DNA from: Kineothrix sp. MSJ-39
GTDB taxonomy: Bacteria; Bacillota; Clostridia; Lachnospirales; Lachnospiraceae
Assembly (NCBI RefSeq): GCF_018917935.1
Contig: NZ_JAHLPN010000014.1
Span: forward strand, 1-64,000
DNA length: 64,000 nucleotides
Direction: 5' to 3'
How positions within the stretch are numbered: position 1 is the first letter of the stretch; every line of letters starts with the position of its first letter. The translations under genes were made by a program, and so were the position numbers. Shown here in pieces: positions 7,575 through 17,708 of this stretch. A model generated the notes under the pieces. The model worked only from the letters and a program-made list of their open reading frames with translations, did not search any database and had not been told where the DNA came from.

Positions 7575-10500
7575 TTATTTTACTGTTACTTTTACTTTTT
7601 TCGCATAACCGTTTCGTGCATATACATAGATGGTACAGCTTCCTTTTCCGACTGCCTTGATCTTTCCGCTTCTTGTTACGGTTGCTACGCGTTTGTTGCT
7701 CGTTGCATATCTCAGTTCTTTTGCGTGGGCATTAGAAAGTGGTTTCTTGTTCTTATCCACAAGTACGGTACTGCCTTTGATCTTCGATTTCTTACCAACC
7801 TTAAGCGTTACCTTACTCTTTTCTACCTTTACCTGCTTTACATTTGTGGCTTTTGCATTTTTCCGTCCCACAATATGTGCAGTAATGGTCTTGCCTAATA
7901 CTACCTGCTCACTTCCAACAGTTTTATATGCTTCCACATAAATCTTATAATTCTTCTTCAGATCCAGTTTTGCACCATTAACCTTCTTTACAACAACCTT
8001 TGTATTTTTATCTCCGGTTACTGCTATAGCAGAGTCTGAGGTGAACTTTTTACCACAATACTGTACATATACACGATAGCCGTCAGCATCTTTTACGCGG
8101 CCCCATTCGATATTTACTTTTTTACCCTTCTGACTGACTTTCAGACCTGCGTTCATAGCAAGTGCATTTTTTTCCTGTTTTGCAGGCGTTACAGCACTGT
8201 TTTCTTTTTTAGCAGCATCTGACTTTCCGGCTTCTTCTGCCTTTGCCGTCAATGTCTTTTCTATATCTGTCACTTTGGTTGTCACTGCTGCTCTGTCTGT
8301 AGCCGCATTGATTTCTTTCTTTGCAGCCTCTGCCTGCTTATCGATCTCAGCCTTGGCAGCTTCTTTTTCCGCCTCTGTCAGATATGTAAGTGCATCGATT
8401 GCTTTCTTTGCTTCTGTTGCCTTTGCATCTACCTCTGCGATTGCTTTAGCTTTGGCATTTGCAAGATCTGTCTGCTTTGCCCCTTCGGTCTTCTCGCCGA
8501 TTTCGGCTTCTGCACTCTTCTCCTGCTCTGCTACTTCTGCTTTCCTAGATGGATCATCGACTGCTTCGATTGCTTCCTTTGCTTCTGCTGCTTTTGCAGC
8601 CACTTCTGCCTTTGCAGCCTTCTTCTGTTCCTCTGTCAGATCTGGCAGTGCATCGATCGTCTGCTTTGCTTCCTCTGCCTTCTTCTCTACCTCTGCGATT
8701 GCTTTAGCTTTGGCATTTGCAAGATCTGTCTGCTTTGCCCCTTCGGCTTCTCCGTTAATTTCTGCTTCAGCTTCCTGCTGCTTATCTGCTGCAGCATTTC
8801 TGTCCTCTGCTTTTTCAACTGCCTGCTTAGCATTCTGTGCCTTCTGATCAACTGCCTCTTTTGCATCCTTCTTTTCCTGTTCTGTCAGGTCAGGAAGTGC
8901 ATCAATGGCCTGTTTTGCTTCTTCCGCTTTCTGATCAATTGCCTCCTTTGCAGCACTCTTTATCTTGGTAAGTGATACAAAGCTGACTGAGACAGCACTG
9001 CTGTTTCCGGCCTTATCGACCGCAATGATCTTCTGTACTTTTTCGCTATCACAAGTAAGTGCAAATGCACCATCTGTTACGGTTACTGCATCACTCTCTG
9101 TATAGCTGTCAGAACCATCTGTGACATATACCCGATCCAGATTATCATCTGTAACAGTTACAACATACTGATTTTCTGTATAAAGTTCAGCTCCTTCTTC
9201 TACTCCACTGATTACAGGCTTTACAGCATCAAATACCATTCCATCAGATGAAAGATACTTCACATTGCCTGCCTGATCTTCTAACCTTGCATATACAACT
9301 GCCTTCTGATCCGGTGCAAGGCTGAATTTCTCATATGTCTTCCACTGCTCTTTCTCCAGAGCATTAACAGCCTCTTCTGTCATTGCCTGATCTGCAAGAT
9401 AATACCGGACAGATTTCACACCTGATCCTGCATCTTCTGCTGTAATCACAACATCCTGTTTTTCCTTGAAGAACTTACCGAATGTAATCGTTTCAAGGAA
9501 ACTGCTCCACTTATTGGCTGCAACTGTGATCTCACCTGTAGGAGCCGTTATATCCGCAATACCGATTACACGGATCGTAAGATCACTTTCAATACCGCTT
9601 ATCTCAAATGAATCATCCTCGTTTGCCTTAACAGCTACAGATTTTCCAGATACATCTGTTGCGACTACTGCAAAGTTTTCTGTCTTGCTGTAGCCTTCTG
9701 CTACCTTTAATGTCAGCTTTGCATTTTCCTGCCAAGCAACTTCACTTGCATTACTCGTCAGACTGTAGCCAATCTGCTCCTCCTTTGCCGGAAGCGTTAC
9801 CGTCAGCTTACGACCTTCTTTGATCTCAACGCTTGTTACCGGTGAAGCATTGTAATTCGGCTTTTCTGCCATACGGACTTCATAAGTGCCTGCTGCAAAG
9901 AGCATATCTGCATCCGTTATCTTTGTGAATGCAGCGTCTGCCTCACTACCGGCTTTGCGATATTCCATTTCAGCGGATAAACCTTTTATCTGTCCGTCTT
10001 TCTTATTCAGAATCGTTTCATCTGCTACTGAGAGTTCAGGTGCTTCCTGCTCTGCATTTATAATTGTAAATTCACAGGTCAATCCGTTATCCGGAAGCTC
10101 ATAGTTTGTATTTTCCACTCCTGTGACTATTGCTGTATACACGCTTTGTCCGGATACTTCATTGGTATCAGTCTGTGCGCCTTCTATCTGCAGATCACAG
10201 ACATCTCCTTCCAGCAATCCTTCTGCCGTCGCTGCAGGCGCCTGTGGTCTTCCGCTGTAAACAAGTGTTGTACTGCCCCATTTAACAGCTGTTAATTTTC
10301 TTGCAGTGATATCGGCATATACAGTTCCCGGATAGTAGACGTTGTAGTTTTCAGCCTTTGTATCTCCGTTTGCCGCTGTTACGATCGTTTCGCTGTTATT
10401 GATCCTTACTGCCTTCTTCACAGCTGCATCCGCATCTGCGAAAGTTGCTGCCACATCACTGATCTTCAGTTCCTGTCCTGCAATGCCTGTCTCTACGGTT

Positions 10501-13500
10501 GCTGTGACATTTGCCTTGACTGTTCCGTCATAAACCTTATTCTCAGCTATTACTCTTGCGAAAACCTGTTTTGGCAGGATCTCAAAATCTGAGGTTCCGA
10601 CCGCTTCCAGATAATCATCGTCTGCCTTTACCGTGATACGGACTCTGTACTTTCCTGCATCAACCGGTTTTTCCGTTGTATAATCCGCATCTTCCGCATC
10701 TGCTGCTTTATATTCGATCGATACATCTGCCTGCTCTGTTCCGCAGTCGTTTGTTGTCGAAAACTGTGGCGTATTGACAGGTTTTGCATCATATTCTTTT
10801 GACAGATCCTCTATATCTGCTACGATGCCTTCCGCTTTTAATACATGTAAAGCAATTTCTGTTGTGGCAGGCGCATCGTTTTTATCCATACCGTTTTCGG
10901 AAACTGCCTGTACATATTCCTTACCCTGCGGATTATAAGAAACCGTCAGCGTATAGTCCTGCGCCTTTAAACCGGATAAATAACTGTTTTTAAATGTAAT
11001 CTCACCATTTTCCGCTACCGTATAATCTGTATCAGGTATCAGTACAGTCTCTCCGTTTGCAATGCTCTTTACTGTATTTCCGTTTAAAATAACCTTTGCC
11101 GTTACATCATTTTTGGCAGTTCTTGTATAAGTAATGCTATCCGTATCCTGCTCGGAATCTGTATAGATTACTACACCGTCAGAACCAATGATTCTTGTAT
11201 TTCCCGCAAGATCGGAAACTTTCGCATAAACAACATTAACGCTGTCCGGATTGATGCTGAACGCTTTCGTATAGTCTGTCCATGCTGCAGATTCCAGCTG
11301 TCGAAGCTGTTCTTCAGTCATTTCCGCATTTGCTACATAATACTGTACACTGCCCAGACCAATACCGCTGTCATTTGCCCGGATCGTAACCTCTTTACTT
11401 TCCTTGAAGAACATGCCAAATGTGATCTTATTCAGTACATTTTTCCATGTCTCATCTGCAATCGTGATCTCAGCATCCGGTGCTGTCACATCAATGTGTA
11501 CTCTGACATTGACTGTCACATCCTGGTAGTTTCTGCTTGTGATCAGAACCGGGATCACTGCATCTGCATCACCGTCTGCAGCGCCGGACAATGTATAAGA
11601 AAGGACGCCCTGATCCGTTACCGTTACACTGCCATGCGCAAGCATATTCTGCGAATCCTGCACATCTCCGATCCGATACTGTACATCCTCCAGATCTCTG
11701 TAAGAATAATCCAGTTCTACCGTCTTTTCCGTTGTATCGTCTTTTGCATAATACGCGTCTGCAGGATCAATGGCAGCAAGCGGTTTCTTTGTGATCTTAA
11801 ATTCTTTTTCAACGACCGCTTCCTTATAATGCGCTGTTTCTCCGACTGTTGCACGTATCATATAACTTCCTGTATCAACAGGTTTGCTGTCTGCGCCGCC
11901 AAGAGATGTATATCTGTCTCCGTCTTTTACGAAATACTCATATACAACCTCTCCGTTTTCCAGATTGTTCTCTACAGCAGGTTCATAAGAATCGCCGTAT
12001 ACATAAGAATCCTCCAGTACGATCTCCGGCTTTGCTTCCAGTTTCTCGATCGTCAGGATTGCCTGTCCTTCTGCAACAACCGGTTCTTCCTCGCCTTCAT
12101 CTATGGTCATCTGATACTCATAAGTATATTTGCCCGGTTCCACATAAGCCTGTGCCTCCGTTAAAGTATAGGCACCATTTTCATCACGGAACAATACTGT
12201 TACGCCATCTTTCAATGCATCCATAACAGAAAGTGTCTGTTCCTTTCCATTATATGGCACGGTTGTATCTTTTACCGGTGATACACACCATTTTTTCAGT
12301 GCCACACCTTTATAATTATTCCGGCCACTCACACGGATCGTATAAACACCGTAGTCAGAAGCGGATGTATCTCCTGTCACATAAATATCATTTTCTGTCA
12401 GTTCAGCCCCTGCCACCAGATCTTTGTCATTCAGGAACAGTTCCGGTGTGTGCTCTGTTTTATCATAAGCATAATTCAGCGGTGAAATTGTGATCATATC
12501 AGCAGTGATCGTTTTACGCTCGATCGCAAATGTAACACCACTCTGTACCGTAATCTTATAATTCGGATTTGCTTCCTCACTGAACGGATGCGCTGCATCT
12601 TCCGTAATTTCGTAATTTCCGACATCTTCTCCGGTCGCACGGCGTTTTAAAGCACCTGTCAGTTTGTCGTTACCGACAACATCTGCTTCGTATGCGATCT
12701 CCGGATCAGCTTCTCCGTAAATCTTGCTCTGTCCGGCAAGCGGTACTACCGTAACCGGTTTTCTTTCAATCGTGAATGATGTCTTTATCTTTGCAGCCTG
12801 ATAATATTCTGTTTCCGCAATATCTGCCTGTACCCAGTAAATACCTGCATTCTTCGGAACACCGCCCACTTCATCCGCACCATCTGCTTCCGTGGTCTTT
12901 TCGCTTTCTTCACAGGTTTCTTTTGTATAATAAGTATATGTGACATCACCGTTAATGGTTGCGCCGGAAAGTACCGGTTTCTTCGGGCTGTCTCCATAAG
13001 TCCAGTTCTCTAATGCCAGTACGGGAGTGATGGTAGATTTTACAATGCTCCACTTCATATCGATACGATCCAGACGATTCGTTCCATAATTGCCGATTCC
13101 CTGAATACGGATCTTATGATCTCCGAGCAGATTGTTGATCTGATCTCCCGTTACCGTGTAATCTTTACCACGGATCAATTCTTCCTGTGTATCATTATCA
13201 ATAACTCTGACAACCGGCTCTTTGTCTGTGTCGTCCCAGGTATAGTAGTAATTACCGTTTTCATCCTGTTCGATCGTCTGACCGTCTTTTGCAGTCAGTG
13301 TAATTGTAACATTGCCTTTGAATGTCTTGGGACTGATCACAAAATCAATGGATATATCAGCCGGCAGCTTATAATTATCATTGTCAAGCGCACTTGCTGT
13401 TGCATGATAGCTGCCTGCATTTGTCTGCTCTCCGGACACTGTGATATTGCATACATCGTTATCGTATACTCCGGTTGCTGTTGCTTCCGGCTTCTGCGCC

Positions 13501-15311
13501 TTTGCATTATAAACAAACTCTGTGCTTCCCCATTCAATACCGATCTCTTTCTGCGCGATCGTATATTCTGTCTTTGCCGTCTCAGCATCGAAGGTATAAT
13601 TCTTATTGGAAAATCCTGTTACCTGTGCGGTATAGGAACCGCCCTCTTGGTTAGCATCTTTCTCCGCACCGGAAACAGTCACCTCACAGGCATCTCCTTC
13701 GATCAGATCATTGGCTGATACGGAAGGAACCTGTTCTTCTCCATTATAAGTAAATGCTGTCTCGCCCCATGTCACACCGACTCTCTTCGGTCTGATCATG
13801 ACGCTGACTGTTCCGTATTTATCTGCATATTCCGGTTTTGAAACCTTATAATATACCGTATATGCATCTCCATCTGCCTTTACATCCGTAAAGACAGGTT
13901 TTTCAGCTGTGTATGTTCCGTTTTCCGTAGCAGAGTACGTCACAGTCGCACCCTCAGCCAAACCTGAAACCTGTACATCTGCAACTGTATGTGCCTTCTT
14001 ATTATAAGTCACATCAACCGGTGTTGCCTTCACAGCATCCTCCGGAATGATTGCTTTTTCGATCGTTACATCATAGGATAATGGATTCTCTTCCGATCCC
14101 AGATCATTGTGATTGCTGTCCGCCTTCACGTAATAATAAACTGTATAGGACTCTTCTGCGCTGACACCCTTTGGCGGCTCTGTGCTCCATGTGCCATCTT
14201 TACCCAGTTTATAATACACGGTTCCACCGTTCGGACTTGCCGTAACAAGCGTTTTTTCTGTTCCGTCATATACAAGTCCCGGTGCATCGCCAAGGTTTGC
14301 ACTGGCATCTGCCTTTGTGATCTCGAACATCTTCTTTGCAGTAACGCCGCCAGCTGTAATTGCCGCATAGTAAACACCTACATTTGCTGGTGCAGCACCT
14401 TCACCGGATGCACCATCAGCAGTTGTTGTTTTTGTTGTGCATGCCTCGTCTTTATAATAGGTAATTGCAGGCGCAGCATTTTCCGTTGTAGCTTCCCACG
14501 CAGCTGCCTCATCACTTCCATAGGATGCTGTTACTACATTGCCGGTATATTCCTGTGAGCTGGCAGAAAGAGACAGCTTAATCGGGTTATCCTTTGTTAC
14601 TGATAAGGTACAACCTGTTTCGCCACAATACCAGATCAACGTATCATTTGCTGTATGTGTTGTTGTAACATCATAATGGTTTGTATGCGTATGTGGTTTT
14701 TCACTTTTTACCAGATAAATATGCATTGGTTCGCTTAAGAAAAAGTTCTCACACCAGTCATAATAACAACTATAAATCCATCCTGTCGCTGCTGCATGAG
14801 TTTTCTTATTACTGATCGGATATGTCTCATTATTAATATATTTAATTGCACCTTCATTACAGTTGTCAAATCCGGCTCCTTTAGCGATAATACTAACTAT
14901 TGCCTGCGCACCGGCTCCTTTTGTGGTCAACTTATATGTACCGTTTGCATCATATAAGATAGCATGATCTGTGCTAGATAGGCCTACGAGTCTTGCCTTA
15001 TGGTCCCCATAATTCTGCGAATTTGTTGCAGTTCCATTTCTATCTATCGTAGAAAGGATCTGCATTTTTGCAGCTCCCGCCGATAAATTCGTCACTGTTT
15101 GTCCTATAGAATAAGTATCCGTAGTAAAAACATACATTTCACCATTAACTAAATCGGATGCTTGTGTAATTTCTCCCCAAATATAGGTATTTTCATCTGC
15201 TGCATATGTTGTCATGCTACCTACCGGTATCAATGTAAATACCATTACTAATGCCAGCACACTGCTGAGCAGACGTTTCATTATCCTTTCTTTGCCTATT
15301 TTTTTATTCAT
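7575..15311 (-). CDS. Giant secreted multi-repeat surface protein (MBG, DUF1542-like, Big domains)
   Basis: This 2,578-residue protein has a signal peptide (hydrophobic LLSSVLALVMVFTLIPVG, cleavage probably after TYAA near residue 38). Residues about 240-1170 and 1500-1840 are series of MBG-type beta-sandwich repeats (YNGKEQ, YDGTVK and similar openings). Two related Ig-like modules start near 1274 and 1922 (TAPDAEIT.../TAPTGEIT... with TFGMFFKE/TFGKFFKE). About 2110-2360 is a helical DUF1542-like repeat region (AKAIAEV...DALPDLTEEQKKAAK). An Fn3-like segment and a Big2-like domain (about 2490-2578) close the protein. No LPXTG motif or C-terminal membrane anchor is present, so attachment is unclear. 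The ATG at 15311 follows AAAGGAGG. A role in adhesion or matrix binding is inferred. Confidence 0.85.
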   Translation of the reverse strand: MNKKIGKERIMKRLLSSVLALVMVFTLIPVGSMTTYAADENTYIWGEITQASDLVNGEMYVFTTDTYSIGQTVTNLSAGAAKMQILSTIDRNGTATNSQNYGDHKARLVGLSSTDHAILYDANGTYKLTTKGAGAQAIVSIIAKGAGFDNCNEGAIKYINNETYPISNKKTHAAATGWIYSCYYDWCENFFLSEPMHIYLVKSEKPHTHTNHYDVTTTHTANDTLIWYCGETGCTLSVTKDNPIKLSLSASSQEYTGNVVTASYGSDEAAAWEATTENAAPAITYYKDEACTTKTTTADGASGEGAAPANVGVYYAAITAGGVTAKKMFEITKADASANLGDAPGLVYDGTEKTLVTASPNGGTVYYKLGKDGTWSTEPPKGVSAEESYTVYYYVKADSNHNDLGSEENPLSYDVTIEKAIIPEDAVKATPVDVTYNKKAHTVADVQVSGLAEGATVTYSATENGTYTAEKPVFTDVKADGDAYTVYYKVSKPEYADKYGTVSVMIRPKRVGVTWGETAFTYNGEEQVPSVSANDLIEGDACEVTVSGAEKDANQEGGSYTAQVTGFSNKNYTFDAETAKTEYTIAQKEIGIEWGSTEFVYNAKAQKPEATATGVYDNDVCNITVSGEQTNAGSYHATASALDNDNYKLPADISIDFVISPKTFKGNVTITLTAKDGQTIEQDENGNYYYTWDDTDKEPVVRVIDNDTQEELIRGKDYTVTGDQINNLLGDHKIRIQGIGNYGTNRLDRIDMKWSIVKSTITPVLALENWTYGDSPKKPVLSGATINGDVTYTYYTKETCEESEKTTEADGADEVGGVPKNAGIYWVQADIAETEYYQAAKIKTSFTIERKPVTVVPLAGQSKIYGEADPEIAYEADVVGNDKLTGALKRRATGEDVGNYEITEDAAHPFSEEANPNYKITVQSGVTFAIERKTITADMITISPLNYAYDKTEHTPELFLNDKDLVAGAELTENDIYVTGDTSASDYGVYTIRVSGRNNYKGVALKKWCVSPVKDTTVPYNGKEQTLSVMDALKDGVTVLFRDENGAYTLTEAQAYVEPGKYTYEYQMTIDEGEEEPVVAEGQAILTIEKLEAKPEIVLEDSYVYGDSYEPAVENNLENGEVVYEYFVKDGDRYTSLGGADSKPVDTGSYMIRATVGETAHYKEAVVEKEFKITKKPLAAIDPADAYYAKDDTTEKTVELDYSYRDLEDVQYRIGDVQDSQNMLAHGSVTVTDQGVLSYTLSGAADGDADAVIPVLITSRNYQDVTVNVRVHIDVTAPDAEITIADETWKNVLNKITFGMFFKESKEVTIRANDSGIGLGSVQYYVANAEMTEEQLRQLESAAWTDYTKAFSINPDSVNVVYAKVSDLAGNTRIIGSDGVVIYTDSEQDTDSITYTRTAKNDVTAKVILNGNTVKSIANGETVLIPDTDYTVAENGEITFKNSYLSGLKAQDYTLTVSYNPQGKEYVQAVSENGMDKNDAPATTEIALHVLKAEGIVADIEDLSKEYDAKPVNTPQFSTTNDCGTEQADVSIEYKAADAEDADYTTEKPVDAGKYRVRITVKADDDYLEAVGTSDFEILPKQVFARVIAENKVYDGTVKANVTATVETGIAGQELKISDVAATFADADAAVKKAVRINNSETIVTAANGDTKAENYNVYYPGTVYADITARKLTAVKWGSTTLVYSGRPQAPAATAEGLLEGDVCDLQIEGAQTDTNEVSGQSVYTAIVTGVENTNYELPDNGLTCEFTIINAEQEAPELSVADETILNKKDGQIKGLSAEMEYRKAGSEADAAFTKITDADMLFAAGTYEVRMAEKPNYNASPVTSVEIKEGRKLTVTLPAKEEQIGYSLTSNASEVAWQENAKLTLKVAEGYSKTENFAVVATDVSGKSVAVKANEDDSFEISGIESDLTIRVIGIADITAPTGEITVAANKWSSFLETITFGKFFKEKQDVVITAEDAGSGVKSVRYYLADQAMTEEAVNALEKEQWKTYEKFSLAPDQKAVVYARLEDQAGNVKYLSSDGMVFDAVKPVISGVEEGAELYTENQYVVTVTDDNLDRVYVTDGSDSYTESDAVTVTDGAFALTCDSEKVQKIIAVDKAGNSSAVSVSFVSLTKIKSAAKEAIDQKAEEAKQAIDALPDLTEQEKKDAKEAVDQKAQNAKQAVEKAEDRNAAADKQQEAEAEINGEAEGAKQTDLANAKAKAIAEVEKKAEEAKQTIDALPDLTEEQKKAAKAEVAAKAAEAKEAIEAVDDPSRKAEVAEQEKSAEAEIGEKTEGAKQTDLANAKAKAIAEVDAKATEAKKAIDALTYLTEAEKEAAKAEIDKQAEAAKKEINAATDRAAVTTKVTDIEKTLTAKAEEAGKSDAAKKENSAVTPAKQEKNALAMNAGLKVSQKGKKVNIEWGRVKDADGYRVYVQYCGKKFTSDSAIAVTGDKNTKVVVKKVNGAKLDLKKNYKIYVEAYKTVGSEQVVLGKTITAHIVGRKNAKATNVKQVKVEKSKVTLKVGKKSKIKGSTVLVDKNKKPLSNAHAKELRYATSNKRVATVTRSGKIKAVGKGSCTIYVYARNGYAKKVKVTVK

Positions 15312-15440
15312 CTGAATACCTCCTTTGATAACTATTTGTATTTCTCTCTATTCCCAAATTGCCAAATAATATGATATATTTTGTCAAATTCCGCTATAGT
15401 ATAACAAATAAATGGGCACGATTTGGATACTCCCATATAA

Positions 15441-15476
15441 AAAAACGCCTTACCGAATTTTATTCGGTAAGACGTT
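15441..15476 (-). terminator. Terminator overlapping the ATPase stop codon
   Basis: The stem AACGTCTTACCGAA/TTCGGTAAGGCGTT followed by seven T residues includes the last codons and stop of the ATPase gene. The terminator is therefore built partly from coding sequence. Confidence 0.75.
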
Positions 15477-16803
15477 TCTCCAGTGCCAGTCCGATCAGAC
15501 GGTCTGTCTGATCAGCCATAAATAATGGGATATTCAACATATCATCATCCAGTTTCAGATTATCCAGCGAGAAGCGTATACGAAGTCTGACCTTATCCGG
15601 AAACAGCTCCTTAAATTTCTTTATGCTCCTGCTGGTCGTATTTGCTTCAGATTTTACTTCAATAGGGAATATATCATTTTCCCGCTGGATCAGGAAATCT
15701 ACTTCATAAGGCGGATTTGCCTGTGTCCAGTAACGGGGTGTCACTTCAAACTGCGTCATCAGTGTTTGCAGCACATAATTTTCTGTCAATGCACCTTTAA
15801 ATTCCGTAAACAACCGATTACCCTCTCCAAATGCAGTAGGTGCCAGCTGCGCCAGACGGCGGAGCAATCCCACATCTGCCAGATATATTTTAAAAGCTGA
15901 CAAATCATCATAAGCTGCCATTGGCAACCCCGGTGCTGTACTCCTATAAATCTTATGAACCAGCCCCGCATCTACCAGCCACTGCAGGGCATCTTCATAT
16001 TCGCGGGCTCTTGCTCCTGTCTTGACAACTTTATAGAGGAACTTCTTATTTTCTCTCGCCAGCTGAGAAGGAATTGATTTCCAGATCATGGAAATTTTAG
16101 GAAACTCACTGGTATTTGGATGTTTTGCAAAATCACGCTCATAAGCACTGATAATATCAGACAGTGCTTCCTGCATAGCTGAAACGTCTCTTGCCTCTGT
16201 CCACATTCGCACAGATTCAGGCATACCTCCCGTAATATAGTACATTTTCAACTTTTCATATAGGGGATTGAAAAAAGCATCAGGAATCGGCTCGATCACA
16301 TTTACACTTTTCAGATAAGAAACCATGTTTTCATCCCCATTTGCAAGTAGAAATTCCGAAAAAGTCATCGGATTGATCTGCATAAAGTTAACCTTGCCTA
16401 CCGGAAAAGAAGATGGCTTTGCCAGTGCGATGCCCAACAACGAACCTGCGCAGGCAATGTGATACTGCGGTGCATTTTCGCAGAAATATTTCATCGAATT
16501 AATGACCTTCGGGCAATCCTGTACCTCATCAAAAATGATAAGTGTTTTTTCAGGCAATATTTTTTGACCACTGACCAACATCAGATTTTGCAAAATACGT
16601 TCAACATCTTTCGTCGTTTCAAAGAATTGCTTATATTCTTCATTTTCGTCAAAGTTAAAATACGCGGTATTTTCGTAATAACGCTTACCAAATTCCTTCA
16701 GTATCCAGGTCTTTCCCACCTGACGTACCCCTTTTAAAATCAGAGGTTTCCGATAAGGAGAGTCTTTCCAGTCCAGCAGTTTTTTTAATACGGATCGTTC
16801 CAT
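15460..16803 (-). CDS. AAA ATPase with DUF4143 domain
   Basis: This 447-residue protein belongs to the widespread AAA_14/DUF4143 family. Walker A (GVRQVGKT) is near residues 25-32, Walker B (LIIFDEVQDC) near 85, and the sensor segment reads ACAGSLLG. The C-terminal DUF4143 part ends in a PD-(D/E)XK-like YEVDFLI...FPIEVKSE motif. The physiological role is not established; members are often scattered accessory genes. I start at the ATG at 16803, 5 bases after GGAGG, not at 16830. The upstream region has three direct repeats spaced 32 bases apart, which could be operators. The stop codon lies within its own terminator. Confidence 0.85.
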   Translation of the reverse strand: MERSVLKKLLDWKDSPYRKPLILKGVRQVGKTWILKEFGKRYYENTAYFNFDENEEYKQFFETTKDVERILQNLMLVSGQKILPEKTLIIFDEVQDCPKVINSMKYFCENAPQYHIACAGSLLGIALAKPSSFPVGKVNFMQINPMTFSEFLLANGDENMVSYLKSVNVIEPIPDAFFNPLYEKLKMYYITGGMPESVRMWTEARDVSAMQEALSDIISAYERDFAKHPNTSEFPKISMIWKSIPSQLARENKKFLYKVVKTGARAREYEDALQWLVDAGLVHKIYRSTAPGLPMAAYDDLSAFKIYLADVGLLRRLAQLAPTAFGEGNRLFTEFKGALTENYVLQTLMTQFEVTPRYWTQANPPYEVDFLIQRENDIFPIEVKSEANTTSRSIKKFKELFPDKVRLRIRFSLDNLKLDDDMLNIPLFMADQTDRLIGLALEKRLTE

Positions 16804-16813
16804 CTGTTCCTCC

Positions 16814-16892
16814 ATCACATTTTTATACATATTTATGTGAAAATAATCACATTTTTATATGTATTTGTGTGTAAAAAATCACATTTTTATTA
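16814..16892. repeat. Three 32-bp-spaced direct repeats upstream of ATPase
   Basis: ATCACATTTTTAT begins at 16814, 16846 and 16878, exactly 32 bases apart (about three helical turns). Units 1 and 2 also contain ATGTG or GTGTG toward their ends, giving TCACAT...ATGTGA dyads. They straddle the ATPase start region and look like operator sites. Confidence 0.65.
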
Positions 16893-16925
16893 TATTATAT
16901 GAGGAAACGCCCCAAATTACAACTG

Positions 16926-17708
16926 TCATTTCATACTCAGAGATGCATTCGTCACTTCTCCCCAGCTGTACTGTGCCATGTACTGCCCATGGTAGGCATT
17001 GATACCCCGGGCTGTACCGGCAAGCCATTCGTAATAGTCGCATTGAAATGCTTCCTTATTGACGCCCATTCCACCCCAGTGGCTGTTGATCACTTCTGAG
17101 CAGCCTGCATCGGCAAGTGTGGAAAGAAGCGCTTTCTTACATTTTTTCAGGTAGGAGTAATGATCTGCATCATCCTCCCAAAGTGCAGCCACAATCTCTC
17201 CGTTTGTACATACAGCACCGTTTCTGTCCACGAGATATGCCAGAAGTTCCTTCGATTTTGCCACTTCAAAAAACAGTGCCTTTCCCTCCACGAATACTTC
17301 AAAATTACCAAAGCACTGTATATATACAGAATCCTGTCGATTTTCCAAAACAGGATGACGAAGATTCTCCAGTTCCCTTGCAACCTGCTCTGTCGTCACA
17401 GGCTTTAAAATATAACCACTGCAGCGGATCTGTGAAATCGCATCGTACAGATACTCGCTGTAGCCCGTGGTAAAAATAATATTGATCTGCGGTCTGAGCA
17501 GCTTCAGCTGTCTTGCCAGCTCCATGCCATCCATCCCCCGCATATGAATATCCAGAAATATCACATCCACCCTTTGTTCTTTTACGCAGGCAAGGCAATC
17601 CGATGCTTTGTTAAATGAGATCAGCTCTGCCTGTGGCGCTGCCTCTCTGATGCACCTGCAAAGCCGCTCCAGCATCAGGGCTTCATCATCTACCGCTATT
17701 ATTCTCAT
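16926..17708 (-). CDS. Response regulator with SARP-like winged-helix output
   Basis: This 260-residue regulator has an N-terminal receiver domain with acidic residues at 7-8, the phospho-acceptor Asp53 (VIFLDIHM) and the conserved Lys near 102 (ILKP). The C-terminal half (about 130-260) looks like the OmpR/SARP-type winged helix seen in regulators paired with LytS-like kinases (FGNFEVFVEGKAL...AKSKELLAYLVDRNGAVCTNGEIVAALWED). It overlaps the kinase gene by four bases (ATGA), so the two are translationally coupled and surely partners. Targets are unknown. Confidence 0.88.
   Translation of the reverse strand: MRIIAVDDEALMLERLCRCIREAAPQAELISFNKASDCLACVKEQRVDVIFLDIHMRGMDGMELARQLKLLRPQINIIFTTGYSEYLYDAISQIRCSGYILKPVTTEQVARELENLRHPVLENRQDSVYIQCFGNFEVFVEGKALFFEVAKSKELLAYLVDRNGAVCTNGEIVAALWEDDADHYSYLKKCKKALLSTLADAGCSEVINSHWGGMGVNKEAFQCDYYEWLAGTARGINAYHGQYMAQYSWGEVTNASLSMK

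Noticed and set aside
8275-8847. A 190-residue plus-strand open frame inside the large surface-protein gene
   Set aside because: It is the antisense of the Ala/Lys/Glu-rich DUF1542-like repeat, whose codon bias keeps the opposite frame open.
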